Source: Azoarcus sp. Aa7
GTDB lineage: Bacteria; Pseudomonadota; Gammaproteobacteria; Burkholderiales; Rhodocyclaceae
Reading direction: 5' to 3'
Assembly: GCF_014822185.1 (NCBI RefSeq)
Contig: NZ_QVLR01000051.1
Coordinates: 1 to 64,000 of the forward strand
Length of the DNA: 64,000 nucleotides
The notes below the pieces were generated by a model that was not told the DNA's origin, ran no database searches, and saw only the letters and a program-made list of their open reading frames with translations. The position numbers and the translations under genes were made by a program. This document shows positions 63,088 through 64,000 of the stretch, one piece after another; the first letter of the stretch is position 1; every line of letters starts with the position of its first letter.

Positions 63088-64000
63088 AGGCCGCCACGTC
63101 TTTTGTCTTGGTATCCGCTGGCATCCTGACGGGCTGCGCAACGGCCGAAATTGACAGTAACTACGAGGCGGTAGCGCGATTCAGTCAGGAACATGCTGGA
63201 AGCGTGCCACGATGGTTGCGTAGCGATCCTGATCGCGTCGAGGTGGAGGCGGAAGTCGCTCGCCTGCTGGCTCAGCCGCTGCGTAAGGATGATGCCGTGC
63301 GGATAGCGCTCAACAATAGTCCGGCGTTTCAGGTGGTGCTTGCAGAAGCGGCGGCGGCATCGGCCGACACTACGCGCTCAGCGCGCGTCCCCGGCCCGGT
63401 GTTTAGCTTCGAGCGTCTGCTGCGTTCGGGAGGCGGCGAGCACGAACTCGAGCTTGGCCGAGCGCTGAGCTTCTCACTGCTTGACGTGTTACTCCTGCCT
63501 GCGCGTCTCGACCGCGCCGAGCTGAAACAACGGGAAATCCGGTTGCGGGCCTCGGCGTCGGTCTTGGCGCTTGTAACTGACGTGCGCCGCGCATGGGTCG
63601 AGGCTGTTTCGGCGTTACAGGTCGCCAATTACCACGACCAGGTGGCCAGTGCCACGGCAGCGACAGCCGAACTCGCGCGCCGTATGCAGAGCGCGGGCAA
63701 CTACAGTCGTCTTCAGCAAGCGCGAGAACAAGCGCAGTATGCAGATGCCGTGAGCGTTCAGATTCGTGCGCGTCAGGATGCGGTACGGACCCGCGAAAAC
63801 CTCATTCAGTTGATAGGCCTGTCGCCTCACCAGGCGCTTGCCCTTCGACTCCCGGAGCGCTTGCCGGATTTGCCGGGGGAACCGATCGACGAAGCGACGG
63901 TTGCTCGCACGATAGTCGACGAGCGCCTCGACGTCCGTATCGCACGCGCTGCACTTGAAACAGCCGCGAAAGATCTCGGACTTACGCAGGTGAGCAGCGT
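63084..64000 (+). CDS. CusC/TolC-family outer-membrane efflux protein, 5' part
   Basis: GTG 63084 opens a frame that continues past the window. The lipoprotein signal ends ILTGCATAE; LRKDDAVRIALNNSPAFQVVLAEAAAASADTTRSA is the first TolC-type helix pair, and LVTDVRRAWVEAVSALQVANYH with ARRMQSAGNYSRLQQAREQAQY the second. It would be the outer-membrane channel of a CusCBA-like metal pump, whose other genes should follow outside the window. It is the third gene of the CusR-driven operon. Confidence 0.85.
   Translation, partial: MKAATSFVLVSAGILTGCATAEIDSNYEAVARFSQEHAGSVPRWLRSDPDRVEVEAEVARLLAQPLRKDDAVRIALNNSPAFQVVLAEAAAASADTTRSARVPGPVFSFERLLRSGGGEHELELGRALSFSLLDVLLLPARLDRAELKQREIRLRASASVLALVTDVRRAWVEAVSALQVANYHDQVASATAATAELARRMQSAGNYSRLQQAREQAQYADAVSVQIRARQDAVRTRENLIQLIGLSPHQALALRLPERLPDLPGEPIDEATVARTIVDERLDVRIARAALETAAKDLGLTQVSS

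Overview
The window is a 64 kb stretch of GC-rich chromosome. Redox gene content (an NsrR-linked cbb3-type oxidase, many c-type cytochromes, Crp/Fnr control) together with CoA-dependent acid catabolism, a private branched-chain-type ABC importer and its own ETF/ETF-quinone oxidoreductase points to a betaproteobacterium of the Azoarcus/Thauera/Aromatoleum kind (Rhodocyclales). That placement is inference from protein style; no rRNA or tRNA gene was seen.

Left part (0-24 kb), respiration, stress and signalling. After a LysR tail come an nsrR-PAS-hypothetical operon and, divergently, a compact cbb3-like oxidase operon (ccoN with a CcoS-like N-terminus, a CcoO-like and a second monohaem cytochrome c, a SCO copper chaperone, a membrane protein). 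sdhC-sdhD-sdhB follow with no sdhA, then a Crp/Fnr regulator, a 7Fe ferredoxin and a hemerythrin. A run of minus-strand genes includes a dihaem peroxidase-like cytochrome, a metallophosphoesterase and a tightly overlapping ECF sigma - Tat ferritin-like - cytochrome c operon. Decayed pieces follow (Tn3 transposase tail, frameshifted EamA gene, truncated esterase and truncated allantoinase-like deacetylase). Then comes a c-di-GMP/KaiC signalling module, an SPW membrane protein, two Hsp20 genes, a VapBC pair and a frameshifted Fic gene.

Middle (25.6-46 kb), one coherent catabolic region. A divergent IclR regulator separates a minus-strand beta-oxidation operon (enoyl-CoA hydratase, 3-hydroxyacyl-CoA dehydrogenase, thiolase, CaiB/BaiF CoA-transferase, second hydratase-like protein, nitronate monooxygenase-like flavoprotein) from a plus-strand operon (acyl-CoA dehydrogenase, AMP-forming CoA ligase, substrate-binding protein, LivHMGF-type importer, thioesterase, EtfBA, MFS exporter, ETF-QO). 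Together they could take up an organic acid, activate it to CoA, beta-oxidise it and feed electrons to quinone. Repeated TTCGC-N3-GCGAA palindromes between the two operons are the likely IclR operators.

Right part (46-64 kb), accessory DNA. It carries a class D beta-lactamase, one IS3-family element interrupted by another (3-bp target duplication visible), a ParDE-like pair, a MerR/CDF/GDCCVxC/YnfA metal module with a clear MerR-type operator, a second metallophosphoesterase, a small defence-like patch (TIR-domain protein, unknown protein, HhH plus PD-(D/E)XK-like nuclease), and finally a copper/silver island (DUF411 protein, CusSR two-component system, Met/His-rich protein, CusC-like outer-membrane protein running off the window).
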